A stretch of 64,000 nucleotides of DNA from Microstegium vimineum (Eukaryota > Streptophyta > Magnoliopsida > Poales > Poaceae), in the NCBI GenBank assembly GCA_022036555.1, contig CM039137.1:4000942-4064941 (forward strand), read 5' to 3'. Positions 23,681 to 35,717 of the stretch are shown here, piece after piece; the first letter of the stretch is position 1, and the number at the start of each line of letters is the position of its first letter. Below the pieces are notes generated by a model that saw nothing but the letters and a program-made list of their open reading frames with translations, searched no databases and had not been told where the DNA came from. The position numbers and the translations under genes are program-made.

Positions 23681-24608
23681 GACCTAGTCCGTTTCCGTGC
23701 TCTGTTCGGATTTTCGTGCCGTGACATGGTCAGGCACAACGAGGCTAAATACATTCAGGCCTTTTAATTTGGCTGCCCCTTGCCGTGGAGATATATACAT
23801 AGGCCAAAATTCTTCGTGCAGAACGAACAGCTCACAGGCTGCAGAGGTCCGAGTGCGTGACGCATCGACGTGTCATTCCAGCTCCTTGTAGACTGTGCGT
23901 ACGTGGACGCATCGACGTGCTTGGTTCTTCAGGAGCTTCGCCTCGCCTCGCCTTGCTATGCCCGGCCTGAGTAACGAGAAGCTTGCCCGTACAGGCAAGC
24001 CAATTCGGCTCTCTCACAGGAGCAAGGTAAAGCTTGCTCGTGCAGTTCCCGAGATGCTCAGGCAAGAGAACCAAACGCATTCACTTCTTCGTCAACCTCG
24101 CTTGGTAAGGTGAAATAGTGCTCGGCGAAGGAACCAAGCAGGCCTTAGTCATCACCCGGTCAGGGGACGCAAGTCGTAGTTCACTACTGTAGTTCGCAGA
24201 ATCCGATGTTTAACATTCCAACTATTACCTGAGTAGTCACGTGCGTGCTTTGCCCAACAACTGCTAGCTAGTAGTACTTGGTTTCCAAGTTCGAGCACAC
24301 AATTGGACAAAGGGCTAGGCCGCTCTCTCTGGCTTTGTAGAAAAGAATCCGGTGTAACGTTCGATTTTATTTTCCCTGTTTTGTCAACCACCGAACCAGA
24401 GACGGGCGCCACACTAGGCCGAGCCGAGGTCAGCAGCATGCGTGCATGCTTCGTTCCGGCGAATGTGCGAAGCATGGCTTAACTCGTTCGCTGGCCGCAG
24501 CACGCACCGTGAATTAAGTTGCGACCCAAAGTAGTTTTGTGGGTGGGACAATATATACTATAAAAACCGGCGCTCCAGCGACACGGGCTCGTCGTACGTG
24601 GAGTGCCC
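23681..24608. other. Intergenic DNA, no supported gene
   Basis: No coding exon supported. Short open frames on both strands match nothing I recognise. Confidence 0.5.
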
Positions 24609-25960
24609 AAGAATGGAAATGGATCGGGTCGACTCATTGGTACTTGATCCGACTCATAAAAACAAGATCATTGAGTCATTAGGGCCCGGCCTCAAAATCT
24701 AGAATGGGTCAATAGACCAGAACCTATTGACCCAATGAATAAAATGGGTCGACCCAATCATCATATAATATTTTTTAATTTATTGATTTTTTTATTTTTC
24801 CAAATAAACATGATTGGTCATAGCTTAATAACTTAAAAACAAATGGAATATTATAGTATTTTAAACTGAAAATAGAACCAAACCTAAGAATTATATTATA
24901 TAATAGCTGAGTACATCAACATATTACAAGCACTTTGAATTACATTAAATATATCCAGAAACTGATTTTCATCTAAAAAATACTCACGCCGTGAAAAGCT
25001 CCAAATCTCAAAACCAAACCTTTTTTACGCTTCGTATAGATGACCGCACAGGCAAATACTCGGCACCAGCAATAGCGGCAAGCCTGAGAACGGACGACCA
25101 ACATTCATGTAGGTGGAATTGAGGATCTTTTTCTTCTTGCTGGTGTCTTCCTTCTTCTTTTTTCTGCCACAGAAGAAAGAGAAAGACTGATCTAAAGGAT
25201 ATTCTCCCTAGTCTTTCATTGTGGCCAGATCTAACCACATCAAAACGAAGAAAAGACTGGAGAAAATTATTCCATGACGGCGACATCATCTCCGCCTTGA
25301 TACCGCCGTCCGGAAACAAAGATCTCTATGTCGTCATGTCGATGAAGATGGTGACGCCGAAGTTGTCGCCCTCGTCTTCAACGAAGCCGCCATGAAGAAG
25401 ACGATTCCACCCTTCTCCTTCACCATTACGGGGAAGAGGAGAAGGAGGAGATAAAACTCCAATACCAAGAACTTTGGAATGGAAAAACCCTAACCCTAAG
25501 GACTCGATCGACTGGAGAAACTTATTAAAAACAATGGATCTCCACTCCTTTCAGCCCCCGGCGAGATACCGGAGGGGAAGGGAGGGGGACCAGCGGCGGC
25601 GGCGGCCCCTCTAGCGTCGCTTAAGAACAGGGAAAGCTGAGTACGGAGAAGGTGCCGCGCATGGTGGATGCTTCAACAATGCATTGTGTGTCTAGGACTT
25701 TATCTGTCTACAACTACACGTAACATTCACTAACGAGCTAGTAGTGGTGATTAATGGCTCATTTTTTATCTCATAGAGTATTAAATACTATTTAAATTCC
25801 ATAATAAAAAAATATATTTGGGTTGACCCGTAATACCCATTGGGTTGATGAGGCCATAGCACTTAAATGAAATATGGGTCAACCCATGACCCCTATAATT
25901 GGCCTTGGGGCCATAGGACCGGGTCCAAGGCCGAGGCCGGGTCGACCCATTCCCATCTTG
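24609..25960. mobile_element. Non-autonomous hAT-like element
   Basis: Left end AAGAATGGAAATGGATCGGG and right end (reverse complement) CAAGATGGGAATGGGTCGAC form an imperfect terminal inverted repeat. It is followed inward on both sides by many copies of GGGTCGACCC/GGGTTGACCC, a subterminal repeat pattern typical of hAT elements. The flanks are GAGTGCCC and AAGTGCCC, a 7-of-8 match for an 8-bp hAT target duplication. No transposase is visible. The inner part (about 24980-25620) has GC-rich sequence including a minus-strand open frame at 25008-25319 without a known domain; it may be another inserted or captured fragment. Confidence 0.68.
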
Positions 25961-26026
25961 AAGTGCCCAGGCCGGCGCCCGGAGGGAAGGAGGACGTACG
26001 ATGACGACGAGTAGGAGACTAACAAC

Positions 26027-26855
26027 TCGGCCTGGGCAAATTTTACTGAGAACCGAAAAACAAACCGAACCTACCGAGAACCAAACCGAACTAACTGAGA
26101 ACCGAAATTTCGGTTCCCTATTCGTTTAGCATTTGTTAGGAACCGAAGTTTCACAGGTAAAATCGGTTTCATCACTAGGTTAACCAAAGTACCCAGTTGC
26201 AATAAACAGCTCAACTCCCGGAGGCCCAATAACCAACCCAGTATAGTCTTCACTTTGTTGAAACCCTAGCACTCTAGCAGCCGAGCCTTGCCTCCCACCC
26301 GCGCGCCGCCTCGCCTCCCCTCCCACCCGCGCGGGCACCCGTGTCCTCGCCTCCCACCCAGGCGGTGCCTCCACAAACGCCAACACCGGCCACCACCCCG
26401 CCCTTTCCCCGTCGGCGCCCCACACCACACGACCTCACCCTCCAGGCTCCGGCGCGGAGGCGCCCCTGTCCTCTCCCCCAGCCCCTCCAACCTCCATGCC
26501 CTGCAGCGCCCCCATCCTCTCCCCCGTTGGCGCCACCACAGCAAGCAACAGGGTCGGGCGGCGCCTCCTCTCCCTCCAGATCTGTCGGCGTTCACGCGCA
26601 AAGCGACTCCCCATCGGCGCAGCGGCGATGTGACTGAGCAGCACGCGCCGTGCGCAGAGGCAGAGCTTCCCCCCTTTTTTTCTTGGCAAAATTGTGGTCA
26701 CATGAAAAATCGGTCAGTTCGGTTTAGAACCGGAACCGAACCGAATTTACCGAGTACCGAACTGCTCGGTTCTGAGGAATTGTAGGAACCGAACGGTTCT
26801 AGTTTTTACGGAACCGAAATTTGTGAGAAACCGAGGAACCGAATGCCGAGGGCGA
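26027..26855. mobile_element. Non-autonomous hAT element with ACCGAA subterminal repeats and a GC-rich insert
   Basis: Perfect 8-bp flanking duplications CTAACAAC (26019-26026 and 26856-26863) enclose ends TCGGCCTGGGCA and (reverse complement) TCGCCCTCGGCA, which match at 10 of 12 bases. The subterminal 150 bases on each side are packed with AACCGAA/TTCGGTT words. This is the structure of a hAT element. The centre (about 26200-26690) switches to GC-rich, proline-codon-rich sequence with AAACCCTAGCACTCTAGCAG at its start, resembling the 5' leader of a plant gene. It may be a captured gene start; no function can be assigned. Confidence 0.75.
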
Positions 26856-26863
26856 CTAACAAC

Positions 26864-27943
26864 AGAGTACGTTTGCCCGTCATGGGTAACGTTTTCCATG
26901 CGCCGGCGGTTGGCCTGCGGTCATGCACGTTTTCTCCCACGTTCCCCCCTCATCTCATGTATGGACGAGGACATCACGAGAGCACGACACGGCACGCGGA
27001 CGGCGATCGTTGCAAGGGGGATGGTCTAACATAATCACGGTCGTTGGATGTGGAAATTAGTTAGATCTTGTATAAGCTTCGGAACGTCGCGCTAGCTGCC
27101 TGTAAGTACAAGGCATGTGTATCTACAGCGACCTGCGCGGATTTAGCGACGAGCACGCACACATGGAGAGCGTGTGCGCCGGACCTGACTGACCGACTCA
27201 TCCGATCCCTCAGTTATCCGCGAGGAGAATCCGTCCATCTCCGCCACAAAAAATTCCTAGGAATGTGATTACCTCATCTTTCGGGCTCATGAATGCGCTG
27301 CTGCGGACTGCGGGCTCATGATTCATGAAGCTCATTGAATTCGTTTTTGGACTTGCACGAGTTAGGCAGAGGAGAAGAGGACGGACACAACCAACTTATC
27401 GCCTCTGATTCACATCACATGCTGACCAGGTTGACTAGAAAAATCGACATCTTGCGTGTCGCACTCCTATGGTCCTAGCACTGCATTTGTGCCGATACAT
27501 CACGGGCGGCCGGCCCCGCTTGCGCCGGATCGCTCGCAATCGGCGGGTGACCGCCATCTCTGCGCGCGCGACCACACCTCGGCCGTCCGCCCGTCCGGTC
27601 CCCGACTCCTCCAAAGCGAACTATGCAGCGGAACAGTGCACATGATGTCGGAGTAGGATCACAATTCACAAGCCAACTGTTTTACCGAGAGAAATACCCA
27701 TCAATACAAGAGTAGGAGTAGTCCTGTATCTGTATGTGCCACCAGCCCATCACCCCAGTCTTCGTGGCATCTCCCCGTCAATCAATAAATAAATAAACGT
27801 GTGCCCACGCAATCTTTGGCAACCCCCACCACAACACAATCCCCCGTGCGGCAGCGGCACACGCTGACAGACACGCATAGCAGTGCCTCGGTTCTCCTCC
27901 TCTTGCCACAGAATTCTGCTCCCTCCCATCTCCTCCTCCCGCG
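26864..27943. other. FPS upstream region
   Basis: No gene supported. The final 150 bases before 27944 are C-rich (clusters of CTCCTCC) and are probably the 5' untranslated region of the FPS gene. No TATA box can be assigned with confidence. Confidence 0.5.
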
Positions 27944-30900
27944 ATGGCGACAGCGGAGGTGGTGGTGGTGGCCAACGGCTCCGGCGGCGCCGACACCAAG
28001 GCCGCGTTTAAGGAGATATACAGCAAGCTCAAGGAGGAGATGCTCGAGGACCCCGCCTTCGAGTTCACCGACGAGTCGCTCCAGTGGATCGACCGCGTGC
28101 GTAATGCTCTCTTCCCCTCCACTTAGTTTACTGTGGGTTGATGTCGGCTTGATATGTTGCGGTCCCGTCAGCTCTTTCGATTTCCACCTAGTTATCTTGC
28201 CTTTCGATGATTGCGAGGATTTTGCTGGCCGTTTGAATTGTTCCGGTATGAGGGTTATGAGTATCAGAGTCGGAGTGCTTAAACATGAAGGATTCTGTTT
28301 ATAGTAGATTAGTTTAAACGTGTTAGAATCAGTCTGCCTGGGAATTCTGATTAAAAGAGTGAGTGATCTCTTAATCTCTCTTTGCATCTGTCACACAAAA
28401 ATTGAAACTTAAGAAACTTGGAACAATTATTTTTGGGTTTAGTGTAAGCTGTTACCTGTTACTAAAAGTAACATCCCTTACTAATAATTTGTTCACCATG
28501 GTTTAGTTAGTCCCTGGCTTTTAGCTGCTGTCACAAATAGATCATGTTTTGGGTAGCAAATTGGGGTGGTGATTAGTTACTTTTACTGTCCAAAACTCAT
28601 CTGATTTATGACCCAAGTATAATGGGTATTTAATATGTTTTCATTGAGCATACCTTCTATACTGATCTACGACTCGGGTAAACTTAGGGGATTTTTTAGA
28701 TTAGAAAAATACTCCCTGAACACTATTAAGCTAAGCATACCAACTTGTTTGAAAATTGAGTATTTGAGTTTCATGTGATTATGCACTGAATAAAGGAGAA
28801 ACTATCAAAATGCTGAAAAGCTATGGTCACGAATTCTTGTCAAACTTCTCAACTTATACCATAGATATCTTTAGAAAATATTCAGATTAACCACACGAAA
28901 ATAAATACTATCACCATGAAAAAAATTTTGGAATGCAAATGAAAACTCTTTTTTTTACTTAGCATATATGTAGTTCTAAAAATAATAGTTATATACATCT
29001 CACAGATATAGATACCTAAAGTGTTAGAAATCCTGATATTTAGTTCACAAGAAATTCTATTTTTAATGAAGTCATTGTCCATTGATTAAGTATAACTTTT
29101 TCAGGTGAAGAAAACGTGGAGGATCATGCATTTCTAAAGCATGTCATACCTTGCTTTTTATTTGTGAGTGTAGTTGTTGGATTGCTTCTGTTGTCTGTCT
29201 CCTTCTAAAGAGCAAGTGTTTCTATTATCTGTTTTCAGTGATTACAAATTCTGGGACTCTCCCGTCCGACCCGGGTTCGAAGCCTGTCACTTTATTATTT
29301 CAAAGTTGTAGGGGAGTTTCCTCCCATCGTCTAGTTTTTTTTTACCAGTGATTACAAACACTTAAAACACTTTTGTCCTTCTCTTCTTAATGAAATTGAA
29401 ACACATGCTCAGGCATGTTGTCAAAAGAAATGATGGGGCTCACCAGACAGGTCTTATAATGATTCTCCACTGATTCCCATTTTGATTGTAGTTTCTGTCT
29501 GCAGAAAAGGAGATCAACAGAAACTAGAAATCTACATAATGGATGTCTTCTTTTATTTTCTTTGGTTAATATCAGAGAATAATGTGTCACTAGCTCGGAT
29601 AACTTTTTGACTGGTTTATTTCTTCTGGACTAGATGGTGGATTACAATGTGCTCGGAGGAAAGTGCAACCGTGGGCTCTCTGTCATTGATAGCTACAAGA
29701 TATTGAAGGTTGTTGATGTTCTGAGCAAGGAAGAGACATTTCTTGCCTGCACCCTTGGCTGGTGTATTGAATGGGTACTACTTCCTGCTAGTGTCGTTAA
29801 TAGATTGAATTTCTTTTGCTAATTCGGGATTTGTAAATCACTATTTCTTATCTTGCAGCTTCAGGCTTATTTTCTTGTGCTTGATGATATTATGGACAAC
29901 TCCCAAACACGGCGTGGACAACCTTGCTGGTTTAGGGTGCCACAGGTTAGATCAAAAGAATCTATCCTTTTTACCTACCAAATTATTTGTATTGATTCTT
30001 GCTTTGATGGCTATTCTAAGGTTTTACTTGAGAAGTTGGTGTTAAACCCGAGTTACGAGTTATATAAGAACCCATACATCAGTTTTTTGTTAAGCAATGT
30101 TTCTGTCATATCTCCTCTTAACTAACTTATTCATGTTCCATGGTTCCATTTCATTTCCTCATAGGGAGGTCGTTTATACTAGTGTGTTGTTGAGCTTTTG
30201 CAGATTGTTTTAGGCTTTTATCTTCTAAAGTATGGAACCTGTTGCTCACCTTTTGTTTTGCAATAGGTTGGCCTGATTGCTGTAAATGATGGGATTATCC
30301 TTCGCAATCATATTTCACGAATCCTTCAACGACACTTCAAAGGAAAGCCATATTATGTTGATCTTATTGACTTATTCAATGAGGTAATCATATCACATAA
30401 TAATTTGTTCATGCTACGTATACTGGATGCTTTTTACAAATGACTCATACGCTTTTTGTGTTTTCAGGTTGAGTTCAAGACTGCTTCAGGGCAATTGTTG
30501 GATCTTATCACTACTCACGAGGGTGAAAAGGATCTAACTAAATATAACTTGACAATGTAAGTTTGTTCACAGTATCAGACTACAGACTATCAGTAACACA
30601 ATTCACATGCTTTGTTTTCTTGCATGATTTGTTACGTTTATTTTTGTAACCAACTGTAATTAAAAGCTATTTACCACTGCCTGTGTAGTTTCCAGAATTA
30701 GTTACTATTATGTGTTTAGAACCTCAAGTTTGGGACATCATCTTTATTTGTGCTAATTTCTCTCAATAATTTTCATTTTATACAGTCACCGCCGCATTGT
30801 TCAATACAAGACATCTTATTATTCATTTTACCTTCCTGTAAGAGTTGATCTATATATTCCTCTCAGTCATCTGGATGTTAGCATTTTAATTTGATGAACG

Positions 30901-32634
30901 TGGTAACAAGTTTCTACTCCACTCAAGGTTGCATGTGCATTGCTGCTGGCTGGTGAGAACTTGGATAACTTTGGTGATGTAAAGAACATTCTCGTTGAAA
31001 TGGGAACATACTTTCAAGTTCAGGTAATGCTCTTGTTTTGTGAAGATCAATGATATGGATTTGCTATATTGGACTACCTTTGATTAATGGTATTTGTCTA
31101 CAGGATGATTATCTAGATTGTTTTGGTGATCCTGAATTCATTGGCAAGGTTAGGTGTTTGCACCTTTTCATTCTACTATATAGAATAAGTGTTACTATTG
31201 GGTGAATCGCAATCAAGGTCCTGTTTTCTTGAACTTCATCTCATCAGTATTTATTATTTATCACAGATCGGAACTGACATTGAAGACTACAAATGTTCCT
31301 GGCTAGTTGTGCAAGCTCTTGAACGTGCTGATGAGAACCAAAAGAGCATTCTGTTTGTAAGCACTATTAAATTGGACAGTTTTTTCACAACATAAACGAC
31401 AAAGTAAAAAAATCCTTCATGTCTGTTCAAACAGGGAAATTATGGAAAGTCTGATCCAGTGTGTGTTGCAAAGGTGAAGGACTTGTACAACGAGCTTAAA
31501 CTGGAGGTTTGTCCTGACCATTCCACGTTCTTATGATCTATTGTTTCGAGTCCACCATGTTAGCATCACAGTTTGTTGTTATTATCTGGAAATAATTAAA
31601 TCCAACATATGATGGTCATTTTTCCAGAACGGTCGAGACCGAATTTCATTACCAAAGCAATGAAATTACAAAGTTTTGACTGCAAAAGAAACTAAGCGCC
31701 ACAAGTTCACGCTAACTCAGAGAACGGACATGGTCACCAGGGACCACCGCTTACACCAAACAGCAACACCCAACAACTGTAAACTAACACGAGATGGCTG
31801 CACTATTTCGAGATACAACGTAACTGAACTCGGCTATCAAGCAAAACGCAGCCAACGCACTTCACGAGCTTTTTTCACTGCCCCCCTCCTGTGTAGATCA
31901 CCATCTGACGATCCCCCTGATTGTTTGAGCTTGCCTCAATCTTGTGGAATTCGATCGCCGTCTTTTTGATCTCCTCCGCACCCTGGGACACTTGGGTCTT
32001 CAGATCATCCTTCAAAAGCCCTGCCCAGTATATCAGAAAAGAGCACATCATACAGATGATTTCTGTGGGAGATTTCACTCTCTTTTCTTCAAAACAGATA
32101 GAATTTCGGCAACGCCAAATTGCCCAAAGGACCGCAGCCAGGCCCATAGCATGTAAACTAACAGCATGCGGGAAAATATTTTGAATCCAGATCCAGAAAG
32201 AGTTAATACAGGTTGGCCTACAATTCACACCAAAAGAAAAAGCCAAGAGACTCCAGACATATTTAGCCATTGAACACTCAAAAAACAGGTGCTGAATGTT
32301 TTCATCTTCTTGACAAAACCTACAGGATTTGTTTCCTTTCCATTTTCGTTTGATCAGATTGTCTTTAGTAAGATGCATCGATCTGGTTAAAGGCACATAT
32401 TGTTTGCATGTGGCTGTAGGCATTTACATGTGGCTGATCCCCAACACTCTGTTTTCGTATATGTACTGGTTAGCTGACGTCCTTTCCTTAATGATATAAA
32501 TCCAGGAGGTTTTCCATGAGTACGAGAGGGAGAGTTACAACAAGTTGATTGACGACATCGAGGCCCAGCCGAGCAAGGCAGTCCAGACTGTTTTAAAGTC
32601 CTTCCTTCACAAGATCTACAAGAGGGACAAGTAG
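27944..32634 (+). CDS. FPS: Farnesyl diphosphate synthase
   Basis: It condenses dimethylallyl and geranyl diphosphate with isopentenyl diphosphate to make farnesyl diphosphate, the precursor of sterols, sesquiterpenes and prenyl anchors; the enzyme is usually cytosolic. Eleven exons: 27944-28096, 29634-29774, 29859-29945, 30267-30383, 30468-30556, 30786-30837, 30928-31023, 31104-31148, 31267-31356, 31435-31506, 32506-32634. All introns are GT-AG and frames join cleanly to 356 residues, normal for the family. The first aspartate-rich motif DDIMD is at residues 107-111, followed by the RRGQ motif, and the second, DDYLD, at 246-250. The C-terminus ends KIYKRDK, a normal plant FPS end. There is no evident transit peptide. 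Intron 1 holds a SINE and intron 10 an L1 fragment. All key residues are intact. Confidence 0.96.
29249..29345 (+). mobile_element. Short tRNA-derived SINE in FPS intron 1
   Basis: A 97-bp insertion bounded by exact 13-bp direct repeats CAGTGATTACAAA (29236-29248 and 29346-29358). It carries GGTTCGAAGCC, a match to the RNA polymerase III B box, and ends in a T-rich tail, as in plant SINEs with poly-T ends (p-SINE1 and Au types). Its length suggests 5' truncation, with the A box missing. Confidence 0.78.
31625..32430 (-). mobile_element. 5'-truncated L1 LINE in FPS intron 10
   Basis: On the minus strand an open frame (32423-31875) encodes the C-terminal zinc-binding region of plant L1 ORF2. 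It has C-R-F-C...H-L-F-F-E-C, then hydrophobic WAIW...R-N and a short tail. Its 3' side contains TTTCATTGCTTTGGTAATGA, the common 3' end of grass L1 elements. About 800 bp of antisense sequence was thus added to the last FPS intron without touching splice sites. Target duplications are not clear. The truncated frame is intact for 182 codons, which suggests a fairly young insertion. Confidence 0.8.
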
Positions 32635-32784
32635 ACCCAGATCGTGAAGAAGCTGCTTCATCGACGCTTGCATCAAATTACTAGACTTATTGATGCGGAC
32701 AAGTATTTTGTACTATATTGTTTTGTGCTTTTCATTTTCATGTTCTTGTTGTACCGTACACCTTAATGTATATCTATATCTATA

Positions 32785-34132
32785 TCTATACCTATACCTA
32801 ATAATAATAAAGAGGTGAAATTTTTAGCCTTTTTTTTTCCGTCCATCCATTCCTTTTAGGTCCATCTCCCTCCGTTCAAAGTCTGTTACTATCACTTTCT
32901 GTTTTTTTCCCTTTTTTTCCAAGCACCATACTAATATGATATTGTAAAATATTCAGAATACAACTAGGGATCCTTACAATATTTTTTTGTCCAACCATCC
33001 GATATGGAATCTACTGCTATGGTTATTTTCCGTATCATTGTCGGATGAAAATTTCTCTTTGTTGGGTAAACAATGTTATGTGCGTCCCTGTCCTTATTTT
33101 TTTTTTATTTTTTTTCGATATTTCCTATTTTCCTTTTCCATAACTTTCTTTTTGTTTTTACCTTGTTTTCTCCTGCTTCTTCTTATATAAAATAAATAAA
33201 TAAATAATAATATTATATTATAGGTTTCTTTATGTTTCCCTATTCCGTAACTTTTTATTTTTCCCAGCCTTTTTCTGGTTTCTTTATTTTTCTATTTTCT
33301 TATTCCTTGTATCCATGACTCTTTTGTCTTTTTTTTCTTCTTTGGTTTCTTATATAAATCCATATTTATACCAGTCCATCGAGATGCAGGGTCACAAGGC
33401 AACCTGCTGTCAAAGCGCTAGGTCGCGCAGAACCACCATGGGGACGAAGGTAAGGACCGGCTATTCGTCGAGGCACGTTACGAGTAGACCGCAACTCTAG
33501 AGCAGAGCACAGTCGTCGAGGCGCGGGGCCGCCTCAGGCGATCGCGGCATGGAGTCGTGGAACCTACGCAACGCCGTTGATCTTTCGAGGCACAGGATCA
33601 ACGGGCCACTGTCGATCAGTCAAGGCTGTTGATCCATCGAGGTGAGGGATCACCAGGCCACAGTCGATTGGTCATGGCAGAACGTCGTCAGACGAACATA
33701 TGCTTTCATCCTAATTGTCCAACATCTAATTGCTGCCTTCCTAACTATGAAGACCGAGGAGAGAGAGAGAGAGAGTAGAGAGAGACGTTGCCTCCCTGAT
33801 CGAGCAAAGAGACGCAACGTCCCAAGGGGTGGGGCTGGGCGATGCGAGCTTACACGAGGTGAGTGTCGGCCAAAGATGTTGCAGCACCAAGCACAAAGCT
33901 TCATGAACCACAACGGCGGTACGTAACTCTATCAACACATGAAGAGTTGGAATTTAGTATTATAATTTTATAAGTAAATACTTATGTGTTTTACAGTAAA
34001 AAAACATATCAATTTTTTATAACTCAATACAAGCTTAATAGAATATTATCATATAAATAACATATAATCTATTTATTTAAAATATATCATGACTTTTTTT
34101 ACTCGTTGCAACGCACGAGCATATTTTGCTAG
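32785..34132 (+). mobile_element. Non-autonomous Helitron
   Basis: The 3' end reads CTAG followed by host T, preceded by the palindrome CGTTGCAACG and GCACGAGCATATTTTG, very like the common grass Helitron terminus. The 5' end begins TCTATACC after an A, fitting insertion between A and T, but the repeated TATC units there leave the exact start uncertain. No Rep/helicase gene is present. The interior includes T-rich sequence (32820-33370) and a more GC-rich part (33380-33930) that may be captured genic DNA; I do not recognise it. The element begins about 150 bp after the FPS stop codon, so it may overlap the FPS 3' untranslated region. Confidence 0.72.
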
Positions 34133-35717
34133 TATAATATAATAAAACGTAGTGCTATTAGGGATGCGTTAACCATCTTGTATCGCCAACGTATACACAG
34201 TTCTTGGGTTGTTCGTCCTGCTCAACTTCCAAAAGATTTGAGAAGATGAATGCTCTGCAAACGACAATGTCCAGTTTCCAGTGTCGTTCTTCAATGGTTC
34301 GGTGGCGGTCTTTGTATGTTAAGAACTTAAGATAGACAAGGCACCAAGCACCCAGGTGCTTTGCAACCCTTGTTCTAGACATCTTAACTTTTCTAGATAA
34401 ATTATTTGTACTTCATATGTAGACATAATGTATATCTAAGTGCTAACAAAAGCTATAAATCTAACAAACATCTTAAAATTTGGAACAGAGTGAGTAGAAG
34501 CCAGGTGACACGGTCCAATTGAGCCTAGAGAGGATCGATGATGTTGTCATCTTTGTTCTTGACTGAAGGCGCAAAATGGCTGATTGCACGAAACAAGATC
34601 CTAGAGTGGTAAAACTTTTTGTTTTTTTTCATTAAGACACTCAAAAGAGCGCCTCACATCTCTATTTCTGTTTTAGAGTGGTCTAAAAGTTGTCGCCATG
34701 GGTCGGGCTGCAATATGCAAGCTTGGTTAACGAGGTCTTTTTTTTTTCCTAGTGTCAGGATCGGCCTAATCCACTGTCCTACTCATGTAAACAAACTGAA
34801 GAAAAATATATCTTATGGGCTAGTTTCTAGCTGATGTAGACAAACAAATATGCTCTCGGGTGATTGATAAAAAGAAGGGCCCATATGGTTACATACACTT
34901 TTTTCTTTCTTTCTAGAGTTTGTTTGTCAATGAAGATACAAGCTTTATGAAAATTGAAACAATTTTAGGGTATTTGGTCTAAATAATCAATCCATTTTAA
35001 ATGGGGCAATGTGCAATGAGTCCATTTCTTAAATTAGATGAAATAATAACTACATTCCATCTAATATTACCATCCTCTATCCTAAATTATATGTCATTTT
35101 GGCTTTTTAGTTACAAAGTTCTTTGCTATGCACCTATAAGATATGTTTAGATATATAATAAAAGTTCTGTATCTAGGAATGTTTAAACAACCTATTTAAT
35201 ACAGTATTAGCTTAGGAGGGCTGAGTTGATAATCTATCAACCTATTTTATTTTACAACCTAAAAAACTAATAGAGAGTGAAAAGGTTGAACTATAATTCT
35301 TTAAAACTAGACACCCTATTTATTCCAGATGAAAACATGGTATGATCTAGATCTGCCTGATTCCTGAAATGTGACATGCTTCACTCGGACAGCAAAAAGA
35401 GAAGCTCCACATCGGACAGCATCCAGGCCCCACCGTCCAGTGGGACGTAAGAAAGACACCCGGATCCTGCCCTCTCCTCACCCTCGCCACTTCGGTTCCG
35501 GATCCTTGCGTTTCCGACTCCGATCCAACCCAGCACCGCACCGCGCCGCGCGAGCACGTCGGGCGCCGGTGCGGCCGGCGAGATCCGAGAGCACTCCTCC
35601 CCCGTGCCCCCCACCCGCATGGCCGCCGCTGGCCGCAGATAGATAGGCGCAGGCGGGGCGTGCACCGTGCAGATCCAGATCCGGTGGGCGGCGAGGACGA
35701 GATCGCCCCCCACCACC
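34133..35717. other. Intergenic DNA and AP-1 mu upstream region
   Basis: AT-rich sequence without a supported gene up to about 35340, then a GC-rich stretch before 35718 that is likely the promoter-proximal and 5' untranslated region of the AP-1 mu gene. Confidence 0.5.

Noticed and set aside
27782..28387. 201-codon minus-strand frame over FPS exon 1
   Set aside because: Antisense shadow, with no recognised domain. The plus-strand FPS exon fits the family exactly.
29264..29290. Possible tRNA gene from the GGTTCGAAGCC word
   Set aside because: Only the B box and surrounding arm are present, and the cloverleaf 5' half is missing. The flanking 13-bp duplications show it is a SINE.
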